From positions 1 through 5,541 of the forward strand of contig JAHEZC010000219.1 of NCBI GenBank assembly GCA_023251275.1: DNA of 5,541 bases, read 5' to 3'. The translations under genes and the position numbers were made by a program. Below, one piece after another: positions 5,450 through 5,541 of this stretch. The notes beneath the pieces are model-generated. The model did no database searches and was not told the origin of the DNA. It saw only the letters and a program-made list of their open reading frames with translations. Source of the stretch: Parafilimonas sp. Its GTDB lineage: Bacteria > Bacteroidota > Bacteroidia > Chitinophagales > Chitinophagaceae. Positions within the stretch are counted from its first letter, which is position 1. Each line of letters begins with the position of its first letter.

Positions 5450-5541
5450 ATGTACACAATGATACCTGTGTTGGCTATAGTATTTGTCCGCCTGTTGTAT
5501 GCGATCATAAAAGATGTGCATAGGAGAAACATAAAAAGAAA
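5450..5541 (+). CDS. Start of a possible small membrane protein (cut by window edge)
   Basis: From the ATG at 5450 the frame stays open for 30 codons to the window end. It begins MYTMIPVLAIVFVRLLYAII and continues into a basic stretch, KDVHRRNIKRK. That is a single hydrophobic segment followed by positive charges, as in a small inner-membrane protein or signal anchor with a cytoplasmic basic side. An A-rich leader (CTGAAATAAAG) precedes it, and it starts 38 bp after the second terminator. I do not recognise the family, and with so few codons the ORF may not be real. Confidence 0.4.
   Translation, partial: MYTMIPVLAIVFVRLLYAIIKDVHRRNIKR

Noticed and set aside
5229..5459. Minus-strand 76-codon open frame
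   Set aside because: It starts with TTG, crosses the second terminator hairpin, and has no promoter or recognisable protein character.

Overview
The window looks like chromosomal DNA of a member of the Bacteroidota, probably of the Chitinophagaceae or a nearby family. This rests on the AT-rich base composition, A-rich stretches rather than Shine-Dalgarno sequences before start codons, promoter-like TTTG / TAnnTTTG pairs, and the protein sequences. The family placement is from recollection of sequence character, not from a search. I see no mobile element, tRNA, rRNA or CRISPR array.

Left part (1-1278): the first 51 codons of ribose-phosphate pyrophosphokinase (prs) run off the left edge on the minus strand. 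Divergent from it is a complete radC (JAMM-family protein). radC converges on, and overlaps by 6 bp, a 120-residue helical protein of unknown function on the minus strand.

Middle (1279-3985): a large SWIM zinc-finger plus SNF2 ATPase gene lies on the minus strand. It is 816 residues long if started at the ATG at 3774. It reads towards the 120-residue gene across a 45-bp gap, so the two probably form a transcription unit. A good Bacteroidota-type promoter sits just upstream of the preferred SNF2 start. The longer TTG start would overlap that promoter.

Right part (3986-5541): divergent from the SNF2 gene is a 279-residue acidic protein of unknown function with a duplicated ENxFLK motif near its N-terminus. 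After it come 624 bp (4826-5449) without any confident protein gene but with clear structure. In order these are: an AT-rich nested inverted repeat, a promoter-like pair, a 29-codon ORF ending in a CGAC-containing tail, a strong intrinsic terminator, a poorly supported 60-codon ORF, and a second strong intrinsic terminator. Ten bases inside the 29-codon ORF are perfectly complementary to the 5' arm region of the first terminator. The segment can therefore form two mutually exclusive hairpins, as in an attenuator. The window ends in the start of an ORF with a membrane-segment-like N-terminus.

The most interesting element is the 4909-5115 promoter / mini-ORF / alternative-hairpin / terminator cassette. 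The SNF2 gene with its two uncharacterised neighbours is the second point of interest.
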